Source: Terriglobales bacterium (GTDB taxonomy: Bacteria > Acidobacteriota > Terriglobia > Terriglobales > Acidobacteriaceae). From it: a stretch of 50,995 bases of DNA. The position numbers were made by a program, and so were the translations under genes. The stretch spans positions 1 through 50,995 of the forward strand of contig DATHMF010000035.1 in NCBI GenBank assembly GCA_035487355.1. The letters are read 5' to 3'. This document shows positions 8,136 to 16,672 of the stretch, in pieces. Position 1 is the first letter of the stretch; every line of letters begins with the position of its first letter. The notes beneath the pieces were generated by a model. That model had not been told where the DNA came from, ran no database searches, and worked only from the letters and a program-made list of their open reading frames with translations.

Positions 8136-9155
8136 CTAAGTAAACAATGTGCTCACCGAAGTCTCTTCGTGTATAGACTGGATCGCCCGCGCCAGCAGGC
8201 CGGCGATGGAGAGCACTTTAATCTTGGGTTCGTTCTTGCCCGCGTTGGTCAGCGGAATGGTATTGGTCACCACGACCTCTTCCAGATGAGACGTGGAGAT
8301 GCGCGCGATGGCCTCCCCCGACAGCACCGGATGCGATGCGCAGGCATACACCTTCATCGCCCCATTCTTGATGAGGGCTTCAGCCGTTTTCACCAGAGTG
8401 CCGGCGGTATCAATAATGTCATCCAGAATCAGGCAAGTACGGTCATGCACATCACCGATCACGTGCATCACTTCGGTCACATTCATGTCGGTGCGGCGCT
8501 TATCCACAATGGCCATCGGAGCTTCCATCTTTTTAGCGAAGAAGCGCGCGCGTTCCACGCCCCCGGCATCAGGTGAAACCACGGTCAGGTTTGGCAAATT
8601 CAGCTTGCGAAAGTGATCTACCAGCACCGGCGAAGCGAACAGATGATCCACCGGAATGTTGAAAAAGCCCTGAATCTGCGGAGCATGCAGGTCCACCATC
8701 AGCGCCCGGTTGGCTCCAGCGGTGGTTAAAAGGTCGGCCACCAGCTTGCTGGAAATTGGAACACGCGGCTTGTCCTTGCGGTCCTGGCGCGCATATCCGA
8801 AATACGGGATCACCGGCGTGATGCGCCGCGCCGAGGCGCGCTTCAGTGCATCAATCATCAGCAACAGCTCCATTAAGTGCTCATCTACAGGAAACGATGT
8901 GGGCTGAATCACGAAAACATCGGCTCCACGAACATTCTCCAGGATTTGTACGTAGACTTCACCATCGGAAAAACGCGTCATGTGCGCTTGCGCGCGCGGT
9001 AGATCCAGAAAATTGCAGACCTCATCGGTCAAAGCCTCGTTGGCCGAGCCGGAAAAAATCTTGAACTTGTCGTCGCGGCGTGCGCGCTGCGGCTTGCGCT
9101 CACTCTTAGGCTGCACTTTTGCCTTCTCCGTCGCTGTGCTTATTGTTGTTGCCAT
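8136..9155 (-). CDS. prs: Ribose-phosphate pyrophosphokinase (PRPP synthase)
   Basis: 339 residues. It makes PRPP from ribose 5-phosphate and ATP for nucleotide, His and Trp synthesis. Visible family motifs: FKIFSGSANEALTDEV at the start of the core, FSDGEVYVQI, PYFGYARQDRKD (the ATP-binding flexible loop), MVDLHAPQIQGFF, the PRPP loop CLILDDIIDTAGTL, and TNTIPL. The first 28 residues (TATEKAKVQPKSERK) form a basic extension not found in the usual 310-320 residue enzyme. The ATG has no clear ribosome site and sits at the edge of an ACTCAGTACT repeat. Confidence 0.97.
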   Translation of the reverse strand: MATTISTATEKAKVQPKSERKPQRARRDDKFKIFSGSANEALTDEVCNFLDLPRAQAHMTRFSDGEVYVQILENVRGADVFVIQPTSFPVDEHLMELLLMIDALKRASARRITPVIPYFGYARQDRKDKPRVPISSKLVADLLTTAGANRALMVDLHAPQIQGFFNIPVDHLFASPVLVDHFRKLNLPNLTVVSPDAGGVERARFFAKKMEAPMAIVDKRRTDMNVTEVMHVIGDVHDRTCLILDDIIDTAGTLVKTAEALIKNGAMKVYACASHPVLSGEAIARISTSHLEEVVVTNTIPLTNAGKNEPKIKVLSIAGLLARAIQSIHEETSVSTLFT

Positions 9156-9157
9156 AG

Positions 9158-9372
9158 TTAATACTCAGTACTCGGTAGTACTCAGCCTCCAGGTTTCGCG
9201 ATTTTGGGGGCTATATTGTCCAGCAACTCAACGTCGCTTGCAACACATTTAGTACTCAGTTTTAGTACTCAGTACCCGGTACTCAGTACTCAGAAGCCAA
9301 CTTCGTCAGACCCTCTCATCTCAGAAATCCTGCTACGATTTAACTGAGTACTGACAACTGAGTACTTGTATT
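9158..9372. repeat. ACTCAGTACT repeat array upstream of prs
   Basis: Units of ACTCAGTACTCGGTAGTACT at about 9161-9186, 9250-9294 and 9341-9367 (the last inverted, AACTGAGTACTGACAACTGAGTACT). They fill the gap between tRNA-Gln and prs. A related, diverged run (GCACTCAGCACTCAGCAG) lies at 30657-30695. Confidence 0.75.
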
Positions 9373-9374
9373 CT

Positions 9375-9448
9375 TGGCTGGGCGGCTAGGATTCGAACCT
9401 AGACAAAGTGCTCCAAAGGCACTTGACCTACCATTAGTCGACCGCCCA
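9375..9448 (-). tRNA. tRNA-Gln (anticodon TTG)
   Basis: 74 nt with CCA encoded. The acceptor stem TGGGCGG pairs with CCGCCCA, with G as discriminator base. The anticodon stem AGTGC/GCACT holds the loop CTTTGGA, anticodon TTG. The T-arm is CTAGG-TTCGAAT-CCTAG. A U1-A72 first pair is typical of tRNA-Gln. Its place between ispE and prs is also known from other bacteria. Confidence 0.97.
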
Positions 9449-9533
9449 GTAGTTCACACCCAACTCCTTCGACTAACGTACAAAATTTCTGTGCCGGGGT
9501 CCCCGCCGCACGCTTCGTGCGGTGGGGTGGAAT

Positions 9534-9564
9534 GGCACTTGACCTACCATTAGTCGACCGCCCA
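9534..9564 (-). pseudogene. Duplicated 5' half of tRNA-Gln
   Basis: An exact 31-nt copy of tRNA-Gln positions 1-31 (acceptor 5' strand, D-arm and start of the anticodon stem), 116 bp upstream of the real gene in the transcribed direction. Similarity continues into the 5' flank (TTCGACTAACGT near 9469 and 9583; TTCTGTG near 9486 and 9598), so the duplicated unit includes tRNA plus leader. It cannot fold as a tRNA by itself. Confidence 0.85.
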
Positions 9565-9653
9565 GTGGTCTTCATCAACTTCGACTAACGTTCATGAATT
9601 CTGTGACGAGGTTCCCACCGTGATCGTTTACCAGCAACCCTGCTGACAAACGA

Positions 9654-10685
9654 CTACTTAAAAATTTTTCGCCAATATTCTCGCCGTGTCAACGTCATGG
9701 TTGCTTGCGCCGGAATGCCGTTTGCCGCCAGCTTTTGCGCGCCTTTTTGGGCAGCGGCCTTGCTGGCAAACAGTCCGTAGACCGTTGAGCCCGAGCCGGA
9801 GAGCGAGGCATACTGCGCACCCGCACCTTCAAGCACACGCTTCACGTCACGCAATTCGGGATGCTGAGGAAATACGACCCGCTCGAAGTCGTTTTCGATC
9901 CCGGCACGGACAAGGTCGAGAAGAGGTGCCTCGGCCCGGCCTCCGCCCTTTGCGGAGACGCCGGTTGCAGAACTACACAGCCAGGAAAAAACACCCAAGC
10001 TGAACCTATTTATTCTATCGAAGCTGTTGTTCTCAGTCAATTTTGGGGTAGGGGCAGTATAAGAAGTAGCAATATAAGAAGAAGGCTTACGCCGCCCGGA
10101 TGGTGATGTATCCGCTTCCGCCATGAGTTTGTCCCAATCGGCAAATGCCTTTGGGGTGGAAACTCCAATCGCGGGGGTGGCAATCACGCAGGGGATGGCA
10201 GGCAAATCTGCCAACGGATAAACCTGTTCACCCCGGCCCAGCCCGAGAATTGTCCCGCCCACAAGAAATAAAGGGACATCAGATCCCACTTCAGCCGTAA
10301 TGCGCAATTTCTCTTCGGGAGCAATCCGCGCTTTGAGGGCTTGTTCCATCGCCAGCATGGTGGCCACGGCATTCGATGAAGCTGCTCCCATGCCGCCCTG
10401 CACCGGAAGTTTTTTTTCGATGCTGATTGTGATTTTGGCCCGGGTTTTCAGGGAGCGCAGCACGCGCTCGGCAATGCGGTAACAGGTGTTGCTCTCATCG
10501 CAGGGAACTGCCGTATTGTGACAGCGGATTTCAATTCCCACACCGCGCCCCGCCTCAACCCGAACCACGTCATGCAGGGCAACGGTCTGATAGACGGTGT
10601 GCAAATCATGAAATCCGTCTTCGCGCCTGGCGCCAATGCACAGTCCCAAATTAATTTTGGCGAATGACCTGACCGCAACGGACAT
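9654..10685 (-). CDS. ispE: 4-diphosphocytidyl-2-C-methyl-D-erythritol kinase
   Basis: 343 residues; the family is usually 280-310. IspE phosphorylates CDP-ME in the MEP isoprenoid pathway. Motifs of the GHMP kinase fold are visible: SFAKINLGL (catalytic Lys), GFHDLHTVYQ, the glycine-rich ATP loop VQGGMGAASSNAVATM at about 95-110, SDVPLFLVGG with the catalytic Asp at about 136, and SLSGSGSTVYGLF near the end. Odd: residues about 191-254 (9924-10115) are an extra low-complexity segment between GVSTPKAF and the conserved NDFERVVF, with locally AT-rich codons and an inner palindrome; see findings. Confidence 0.95.
   Translation of the reverse strand: MSVAVRSFAKINLGLCIGARREDGFHDLHTVYQTVALHDVVRVEAGRGVGIEIRCHNTAVPCDESNTCYRIAERVLRSLKTRAKITISIEKKLPVQGGMGAASSNAVATMLAMEQALKARIAPEEKLRITAEVGSDVPLFLVGGTILGLGRGEQVYPLADLPAIPCVIATPAIGVSTPKAFADWDKLMAEADTSPSGRRKPSSYIATSYTAPTPKLTENNSFDRINRFSLGVFSWLCSSATGVSAKGGGRAEAPLLDLVRAGIENDFERVVFPQHPELRDVKRVLEGAGAQYASLSGSGSTVYGLFASKAAAQKGAQKLAANGIPAQATMTLTRREYWRKIFK
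9924..10115 (-). repeat. Probable in-frame inserted segment in ispE
   Basis: Encodes the extra residues 191-254. Read on the minus strand it contains CTTCTTATATTGCTACTTCT, resembling the CTTCTTACTTC intergenic family, and GTCTCCGCAAAGGGCGGAGGC, where CTCCGC and GCGGAG pair. The frame is kept (64 codons). The family assignment is by eye. Confidence 0.5.
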
Positions 10686-10698
10686 GAACTCATTCTAA

Positions 10699-10868
10699 AC
10701 TGACTCATTGAGTCATCGGGTCATTGAATCATCGGGTCATTGCAGAATTGAGTAATTGTGTAATCGGGGAATTGCGGAATTGTAGTTGTGATTTGTGCAT
10801 CGGCTCAATTACACCAATTACCAAATCCTGTAATGACTCGATGACCCAATGACTCAATGAATCAATTG
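10699..10868. repeat. Long inverted repeat, ATTGAGTCAT family, left block
   Basis: Left arm: CTCATTGAGTCATCGGGTCA and a second GAATCATCGGGTCATTG, then ATTGAGTAATTGTG. Right arm: CAATTACACCAATTACC, then GACTCGATGACCCAATGACT and CAATGAATCAATTG. The arms are largely complementary and would form a hairpin of more than 50 bp with bulges. Confidence 0.8.
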
Positions 10869-10939
10869 TCATAGCCACGAGTAGCATCAGCAAAAGAAGG
10901 ATTTTCAACTGATGTGGGTAATGCAGTTATCGAAAGATA

Positions 10940-11020
10940 AGGGCACTGAGAGGCACATGCCGAACCGAGATTGTGGGGTCGAGGTGCGACAGGCGTTTAA
11001 CCCTCTCAGTGCGTTTCGTC
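10940..11020. ncRNA. Candidate structured RNA or DNA element (strand unknown)
   Basis: GCACTGAGAGG near 10947 pairs perfectly with CCTCTCAGTGC ending near 11019 (11 bp). Inside, ATGCC can pair with GGCGT, and GTCG-AGGTG-CGAC makes a small hairpin, giving a multi-branched fold. It sits between two long inverted repeats. No known RNA class was recognised: the CTGAGA is reminiscent of a TPP riboswitch but the rest of that motif is missing. It could also be protein-binding DNA. Confidence 0.4.
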
Positions 11021-11097
11021 AGGTTGCTGATTATAAACACACTTTCAGGCGGAAAGTCTCAGCTTTTATCTGAAGATCTTAAAACCGTTTAATGCAG

Positions 11098-11293
11098 GAT
11101 TGAATCATTGAGTCATCGGATCATTGGGTCATTGAATCATCGGGTCATTGATTCACTGAAGATTTATTGAATCATTGAACATTGAGTAACAGTGCAATTT
11201 ATTCAGTCTATCCCTGCCCTTAATTGACCCCAATTACACAACTACCAAATTCCTCAATGAAACAATGACCCGATGACCCAATGATTCAATTCT
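11098..11293. repeat. Long inverted repeat, ATTGAGTCAT family, right block
   Basis: The left arm carries TGAATCATTGAGTCATCGG, TCATTGGGTCATTGAATC and TCGGGTCATTGATTC; the right arm carries CTCAATGAAACAATGACC, CGATGACCCAATGATTC. Together with the block at 10699 it brackets the stem-rich core. The whole 692-bp gap 10686-11377 has no credible gene. Confidence 0.8.
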
Positions 11294-11377
11294 CTGTAAG
11301 TAAGTGGTTAAACCTAGATATTGCCGGAATCGGTACAAAGCAGTTGCATTCGTCTGAAAGCGGGGTAGAGTAGCTAT

Positions 11378-12064
11378 ATGTGCAACTCCAGTTTCGCCCG
11401 CATTTTATTGGTTTCCAGCATTCTGTCCGGCTTCCTGGTCTGGGGACAAACCCCTGCCACCTCAAGCCCTGCTCCCGCAAGCGGCGTAACCATCTCTGCC
11501 GCAACGGAACAGATTCCGCTGGCGGATTTGCAGGCGCTGGTGCAGAAGCAATTTGGCGCAGGATTTGAAGTTGTGACCGAACCGCCTTTGTCCAGGATTG
11601 GAGGCGCCAAAGTGCTCAACGACGAACCCACCCCCGCAACCTGGAGCCCGCTGTTGGTCGGTGATTTCGACGGCGACGGCGTAGAAGACGCTGTCATTAT
11701 CGCGCGCAACAAAAATGCTCTCATCGAAAGTGATGCCTTTCACTACAAAGTGAGCGATCCTTATAACGCACACTTCGGATACGGCAATCCGGAAGTCACG
11801 ATGGATTTCAACGCCCAGGACCCGGTTCATAACCTGGATCTGCTCATCATCCACGGCTCGGGTAAAGAGGGATGGCGCGCCGAAACCCCCAAGGCCAAAT
11901 TTGTGGTCATCAATGTTCCTTTCGAGCTAGCCTCGGTGGCGCACGCCACGCTGAAAAAGAAGTCCGTGAACGCGATTCGCGTGGAAGAGAGCGACACCAT
12001 GAGTTCACTCATCTTCTGGGATGGTAAGAAATACAGGTACATGCCCGGCGGCGGAACGCTGTAA
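11378..12064 (+). CDS. Exported protein with a DGDG calcium-like motif, unknown function
   Basis: 228 residues with a signal peptide (MCNSSFARILLVSSILSGFLVWG) ending near the Gln at 24. The mature part has LLVGDFDGDGVEDAVIIAR, a DxDGDGxxD loop like those of FG-GAP/VCBS repeats, which usually binds calcium. Only one such loop is seen, so it is not a full propeller. The rest (HNLDLLIIHGSGKEGW, SLIFWDGKKYRYMPGG) resembles other unassigned acidobacterial exported proteins in style. It is alone, ahead of the carboxylase gene and separated from it by a repeat. Function unknown. Confidence 0.8.
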   Translation: MCNSSFARILLVSSILSGFLVWGQTPATSSPAPASGVTISAATEQIPLADLQALVQKQFGAGFEVVTEPPLSRIGGAKVLNDEPTPATWSPLLVGDFDGDGVEDAVIIARNKNALIESDAFHYKVSDPYNAHFGYGNPEVTMDFNAQDPVHNLDLLIIHGSGKEGWRAETPKAKFVVINVPFELASVAHATLKKKSVNAIRVEESDTMSSLIFWDGKKYRYMPGGGTL

Positions 12065-12150
12065 AAGTTAAGAAGTATGAAGTCAGAAATACTTCTTACT
12101 TCTCATTTCTTACTTCGTACTTCCTCCGCGTCTCCGCGCCTCCGCGGTTA
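12065..12150. repeat. Two repeat families between the exported protein and the carboxylase
   Basis: AAGAAGTATGAAGTCAGAA followed by ATACTTCTTACTTCTCATT and TTCTTACTTCGTACTTCC (partly self-complementary), then CCTCCGCGTCTCCGCGCC. The first matches 1755-1842, the second matches 30708-30733 in inverted form. Confidence 0.7.
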
Positions 12151-12166
12151 TTTATAATTCCAAATC

Positions 12167-13750
12167 ATGAACCTTGAAGAAAAACTGGCGGAGCTCAAAC
12201 GCCGCGATTCCATCGCCCAGGCCGGCGGCGGTGAAGAGCGCCGCACCCGGCAGCACCGCGAGGGCAAAATGTCGGCGCGGGAGCGCATTGAGTTCCTGCT
12301 CGACGAAGGCACCTTCGAAGAAACCGACAAGCTGGTAACCCACCGCTGCAACGACTTCGGCATGGCCGAGCAGAAGCTTTACGGTGACGGCTTCGTGACC
12401 GGCTATGGACGCATCGAAGGCCGCCTGGTCTTCGTCTTTGCCCAGGATTTCACCGTCTTTGGCGGTTCGCTTTCCGAGACCAACGCCGCAAAAATCTGCA
12501 AGATCATGGATATGGCGATGCGCGTGGGCGCGCCCGTCATCGGCCTGAACGACTCGGGCGGCGCGCGCATCCAGGAAGGCGTGATGTCGCTGGCCGGCTA
12601 CGCCGATATTTTTCTGCGCAACACCCTGGCTTCGGGAGTGATTCCGCAGATTTCCGCGATCATGGGACCGTGCGCCGGCGGCGCGGTGTATTCGCCGGCC
12701 ATCACCGATTTCATCTTCATGGTCGATAAGACCTCTTATATGTTCGTCACCGGGCCCGATGTGATCAAGACCGTGACCCACGAAGAGGTCAGCAAAGAAC
12801 AGCTTGGCGGCGCGGCCACCCACAACGAAGCCTCGGGCGTGGCCCAGTTCGAGGCCCACGACGATGGCGAATGCCTGAGCATGATCCGCGAGCTGTTGAG
12901 TTTTCTTCCCTCAAACAATGTTGACGACCCGCCGCGGCGCAGCGCCACCGATCCAGCGGACCGCGCCGACGAAAAGCTCGATTCTCTGGTGCCCACTGAA
13001 TCCAATCAGCCTTACGACATGAAAGATGTAATCCACGCGGTGGTGGATGACGGCGATTTTTTTGAAGTCCACGAGCACTACGCGAAAAATATTCTGGTGG
13101 GCTTTGCCCGGCTCAACGGACGCAGTGTCGGTATCGTCGCCAATCAGCCGGCGTTTCTAGCGGGCACGCTCGATATCAACGCCTCCGTCAAAGGCGCGCG
13201 CTTTGTGCGCTTCTGCGATGCCTTCAACATTCCGCTGATTACCTTCGAAGATGTCCCCGGATTTCTGCCGGGCACGCAGCAGGAGTTCGGCGGCATCATC
13301 AAGCACGGGGCCAAGCTGCTCTATGCTTTCGCCGAAGCCACCGTCCCCAAGATCACGGTCATCACCCGCAAAGCCTATGGCGGGGCTTACTGCGTGATGT
13401 CGAGCAAGCACATCCGCACGGATGTGAATTACGCCTGGCCCACGGCAGAGATCGCCGTCATGGGACCCGAGGGCGCGGTGAATATTGTCTACAAACGCGA
13501 GTTGGAAAAAGCCGCCAATGGTTTCACTAATCCGGAAGAGCGCGAAGCCGCCCTGGCCGCCATGCGCAAAGAAAAGACCGAAGAATTCCGCGACCGCTTC
13601 GCCAACCCCTACATCGCAGCCGAGCGCGGATACATTGACGCCGTCATCGCTCCAAGAGAAACCCGCAAAAAACTGATCCAGGCGCTGGAGATGCTAGACG
13701 GCAAGCGCGACAAAAACCCGCCCAAAAAGCACGGCAACATACCGCTGTAA
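12167..13750 (+). CDS. Acyl-CoA carboxylase carboxyltransferase (beta) subunit, PccB/MmdA-like
   Basis: 527 residues, the full family length. It transfers carboxylate from carboxybiotin to an acyl-CoA, most likely propionyl-CoA by overall similarity to PccB. Both crotonase-fold halves are visible: [20 protein letters not shown] and [18 protein letters not shown] in the N-half, [29 protein letters not shown] and [14 protein letters not shown] in the C-half, and [17 protein letters not shown]. The biotin carboxylase and carrier proteins are not adjacent; a matching pair lies at 45363-47420. No clear ribosome-binding site precedes the ATG, which follows a repeat. A methylmalonyl-CoA decarboxylase alpha subunit is the main alternative. 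Confidence 0.93.
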   Translation: MNLEEKLAELKRRDSIAQAGGGEERRTRQHREGKMSARERIEFLLDEGTFEETDKLVTHRCNDFGMAEQKLYGDGFVTGYGRIEGRLVFVFAQDFTVFGGSLSETNAAKICKIMDMAMRVGAPVIGLNDSGGARIQEGVMSLAGYADIFLRNTLASGVIPQISAIMGPCAGGAVYSPAITDFIFMVDKTSYMFVTGPDVIKTVTHEEVSKEQLGGAATHNEASGVAQFEAHDDGECLSMIRELLSFLPSNNVDDPPRRSATDPADRADEKLDSLVPTESNQPYDMKDVIHAVVDDGDFFEVHEHYAKNILVGFARLNGRSVGIVANQPAFLAGTLDINASVKGARFVRFCDAFNIPLITFEDVPGFLPGTQQEFGGIIKHGAKLLYAFAEATVPKITVITRKAYGGAYCVMSSKHIRTDVNYAWPTAEIAVMGPEGAVNIVYKRELEKAANGFTNPEEREAALAAMRKEKTEEFRDRFANPYIAAERGYIDAVIAPRETRKKLIQALEMLDGKRDKNPPKKHGNIPL

Positions 13751-14012
13751 GGGATACCAAAAAATTCTGGTAGAGACGTAGCATGCTACGTCTCTGCGTC
13801 AACCTTCCAAGCTGCCATCCTGAGCGGAGTCCGAGCGACGCAGGAGCGAGGACGAAGTCGAAGGACCCCGAGAATGCTTCGGTTGCCCAGGTTGCGTCAA
13901 GGCATTTTCTGAAGAGCACTCGCGGCCTTTACTTCCATATTTAAAATCCGCGTGAATCCGCGAAATCCGCGGTCAGCTTTTCTTTGTGCCCTTTGTGGTT
14001 AAATTTCCTGCT
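13751..14012. repeat. Repeat-filled gap between convergent genes (palindrome copy 3)
   Basis: TAGAGACGTAGCA-TGCTACGTCTCTG at 13771-13796 is the third copy of the palindrome, placed 20 nt after the carboxylase stop. It is followed by CATCCTGAGCGGAGTCCGAG...GTCGAAGGACCCC (about 13816-13869), then ATCCGCGTGAATCCGCG near 13949 and TTTGTGCCCTTTGTGGTTAA near 13983. No T-tract terminator was seen; the palindrome may serve as one. Confidence 0.75.
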
Positions 14013-15965
14013 TTATCGCTGATAGGGAGTCTCCAGATATCTGCGGGCTTCGTCCAGAGCGCCCTGAGTATTGTCGTTGGTCTGAATTGCCTGCCGGTAT
14101 TCGTTGACCGCCCGCTCGCGCTGGCCCACAATGTCAAAAATCTTGCCCAATCCGATGTGGCTCCAGACCTCTGTCCAGCGGGGGTCGTCGTCGCCGTTGA
14201 TGCTCTCGCGGTATTCATTGGCGGCAGACTGATAGTTGCGCTGGAGATAAAACACCTCCGCCTTGCGGTAGTGGGCCAGCGAGCTTTTCTTGTTGATCTC
14301 GAGCGCTTTGTTGAACTCGCTCAACGACCCGGCTAGATCGCCTTGTGCCGTCAGCTCCTGGCCGCGGCGGATGGCCACCCGCACATGCAGATCGGGTGAA
14401 TACTTCAGCACCCAGTTGTTGGGATCGAGCGTGAGACGGCGCGGCTGGCCAAAGGTTTCCACCGAGAACGATGACTGCGTCCCCGTGACTTCAATGCGCT
14501 TCATCTCGCTCTGGCCATCGGTATCAACCTTGAGTTCCAGTGGCATGCGGAACAAGTCCAGGTCCTGAGAAATCTGCCCCACGATGCGGAAGCCTTTGTC
14601 GGTTCGGGAGATCGTATGTTTCAATTTGAACTCCGGCGCTCCCGTTCCATCGATCCATTGCGAGAAGAAGGTGGTGAGCGTTTCTCCTGAATTCTTTTCC
14701 GCAATAGCCTCCAGATCGGCAACGCTGGCCGGTTTTCCCCTGAAGTCATCCATGAATTCCTTCATGCTCTTATCAAACGCGGCATCTCCGATCACCCAAC
14801 GCAGCATGTGAAAGATCATGCCGCCCTTGTCGGTGGCCAGGGCCTGGAATTGAGGCGAAAACAGATCGAGCTTGCTAATGCTCGAAAGGGGCACGGTGTC
14901 ATACGCTAGCGCGCCCACTGCCATGTCCTTGGTGGCATCTTCAAAAGCCTGCTGGCCGGCAGAATTCTGCACATACCGCATCTCCGAGTAGCGCGCACCG
15001 CCATCCGCCAGCCAGAGATCGTCCTTGCTGGCTGGACTTACCGAGACGCCCCACCACTGATGCGCGATGGTATCGGCCAGCAGCCGGTAGTTGGTTTTTT
15101 CCTGTATGTCGTGGCCGGCGATGGCGGCAATTTCCGGCGCCCACCAGGCGGGCACGGTATCATCCGGCAACTCGACCACGCGAAGAAACGGAGTGGTCGC
15201 CACGCCGTACATGCCGGAGAAATACTCCAGCTCTTTGCCGGCCGTCTCGGCATAAGCGGCCGCATACTGCTTTTTGTTGGGATGAACGAAAACCCTTACG
15301 TTTCCGCTGTCGGCCTCAACAAAAGGCCCGGCGATGATGGTGCCGGGAAAGCTGGGTTTTTGCCAGGAGAACGTGGCCACGTTTTTTTTCGCCGATGCCG
15401 GTTGAGCTGCCGCAGCCAGGCCGCTGCCAATAATAATGGTGCCTGCCGGTGCGGTGATATGGATGATCGCCGTAAAGCGGTCCATGCCATAGTTGGTAAT
15501 GGGAAACCAGCGGCCGGGATAGAGCAGGTAGGTTACGTCCTCGCCCACGTAGGCGAGCTTCAGTCCTTCCACAGGACTATCGTCGGCATTGGCCAGCTTG
15601 CCTTCGTATTCGAAAGTGATGCTGCTGCTGTCGCCCTTGTTCAAACCGTTGGGCAAGGCGACGCGGACCACGTTGTCCTGAGGGATGCGCTCTACAGAAA
15701 GCGCCTTCCCGTTGGCATCCAGTATCTTGGTGATCCGGAGGGCGTTGTTCAACTCAAAACTGGCGAAATTTGTATCGCCGGTGACCAGGAACTTGACGCG
15801 CACACGCGCCGTGAGCTGGTGCGTCTGCGGTTCGATCTCAGCGTCAATCAGGTAGTCCTGCGCTTTGGCGCGTGCCCCTTCCGCTGCCAGAACTGGGGCG
15901 ACAAAAGAAAAAATCAGGCCCAAGAGAATGTAAGTGCGCCGCAGGGCCTGTCGGACAGTTTGCAT
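14013..15965 (-). CDS. M1-peptidase-like exported protein with degenerate zinc site and TPR tail
   Basis: 650 residues with a signal peptide (to about residue 28). Residues 35-210 match the beta-rich N-domain of M1 aminopeptidases, and about 230-480 the gluzincin domain. The zinc motif HExxH-x18-E is recognisable by its frame (TIAHQWWG...DLWLADGGARYSE) but reads D298-T299-I-A-H302 and D321, so the first zinc His, the catalytic Glu and the third zinc ligand are replaced; the GxMEN substrate motif is also absent (WAPEI instead). Residues about 525-645 are three TPR units. A peptide- or protein-binding role without catalysis is the simplest reading. The gene stands alone, convergent with the carboxylase. 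Confidence 0.85.
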   Translation of the reverse strand: MQTVRQALRRTYILLGLIFSFVAPVLAAEGARAKAQDYLIDAEIEPQTHQLTARVRVKFLVTGDTNFASFELNNALRITKILDANGKALSVERIPQDNVVRVALPNGLNKGDSSSITFEYEGKLANADDSPVEGLKLAYVGEDVTYLLYPGRWFPITNYGMDRFTAIIHITAPAGTIIIGSGLAAAAQPASAKKNVATFSWQKPSFPGTIIAGPFVEADSGNVRVFVHPNKKQYAAAYAETAGKELEYFSGMYGVATTPFLRVVELPDDTVPAWWAPEIAAIAGHDIQEKTNYRLLADTIAHQWWGVSVSPASKDDLWLADGGARYSEMRYVQNSAGQQAFEDATKDMAVGALAYDTVPLSSISKLDLFSPQFQALATDKGGMIFHMLRWVIGDAAFDKSMKEFMDDFRGKPASVADLEAIAEKNSGETLTTFFSQWIDGTGAPEFKLKHTISRTDKGFRIVGQISQDLDLFRMPLELKVDTDGQSEMKRIEVTGTQSSFSVETFGQPRRLTLDPNNWVLKYSPDLHVRVAIRRGQELTAQGDLAGSLSEFNKALEINKKSSLAHYRKAEVFYLQRNYQSAANEYRESINGDDDPRWTEVWSHIGLGKIFDIVGQRERAVNEYRQAIQTNDNTQGALDEARRYLETPYQR

Positions 15966-16672
15966 GAACGGGAATTCCCTTTGACTCCAAAGACGGCACG
16001 ATTATACCCCCATCTTGTCTGCTTGCTTTTGGCCTTGTTGGTACGGCTTTCACCCGGAACCGACAACCTAGATCCTGCACTCTGGGGGGCCCCAGGCAAG
16101 CTTGGGTCTTGCCAGTCCATCGAATTCCCAGCTACCCGCTGAGAAATGTTTGCACTCTAATAAACTTTGGCTGCTGCAAAAATCGCGGACGGGATACACC
16201 CACGGCTTCGCCGGGGCAGACGGGGCAGGCCAAGCTCCAAGAAGTCGGCTCAATTGCCCGGATGGCTTGGCCGTATTTTGGGGGATCCCCCCACTTGCTA
16301 GCAGGTGGGTGAAGGGCCCCAAATCGCGTCTAACCCTCGTCATTACTGGCGAAAATCGATCCGGGGCGAGGGACTAGCTGCTCGTCTGCCGGAAGTGGTG
16401 AGAGCACATAAGAAGACAGCCCCAGGCTCGCCGCTCCAAGAATTTTCAAAGAACATTATGTCTGCGAAATGGCCTAGACCATCCCTCAGGTGAATGATAG
16501 ACCACAATCGTTAAGAGATTAAGAGATTGGTACCACAATGATACCCATTTTAGGAACGGCTCCAAGCTGCCAAAGCCAAAGGCGGCCCTGGCAACCGGGC
16601 TTCCGCGGACCTAAGTTGTTGCTTGAGGAACGCTTTCAGAACAAGGGATGCTCAACCCCTGTTCTCGTCCTT
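15966..16672. other. Gene-free stretch with GC-rich palindromes
   Basis: About 700 bp without a believable gene; the open frames here are short and mutually shadowing. Notable elements are GGGGGATCCCCC at about 16280-16291 followed at once by CCCACTTGCTAGCAGGTGGG, two adjacent palindromes. The texture differs from the other gaps, with none of the common repeat families, so it could be an eroded gene or the scar of an insertion next to the RHS locus. Nothing more can be said. Confidence 0.5.

Noticed and set aside
10947..11019. TPP riboswitch, suggested by CTGAGAGG
   Set aside because: The second conserved half of the TPP motif is missing and the CTGAGA is simply part of a perfect 11-bp stem.
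16141..16500. tmRNA, RNase P RNA or 6S RNA in the gene-free stretch
   Set aside because: None of the conserved sequence marks of these RNAs could be found on either strand.
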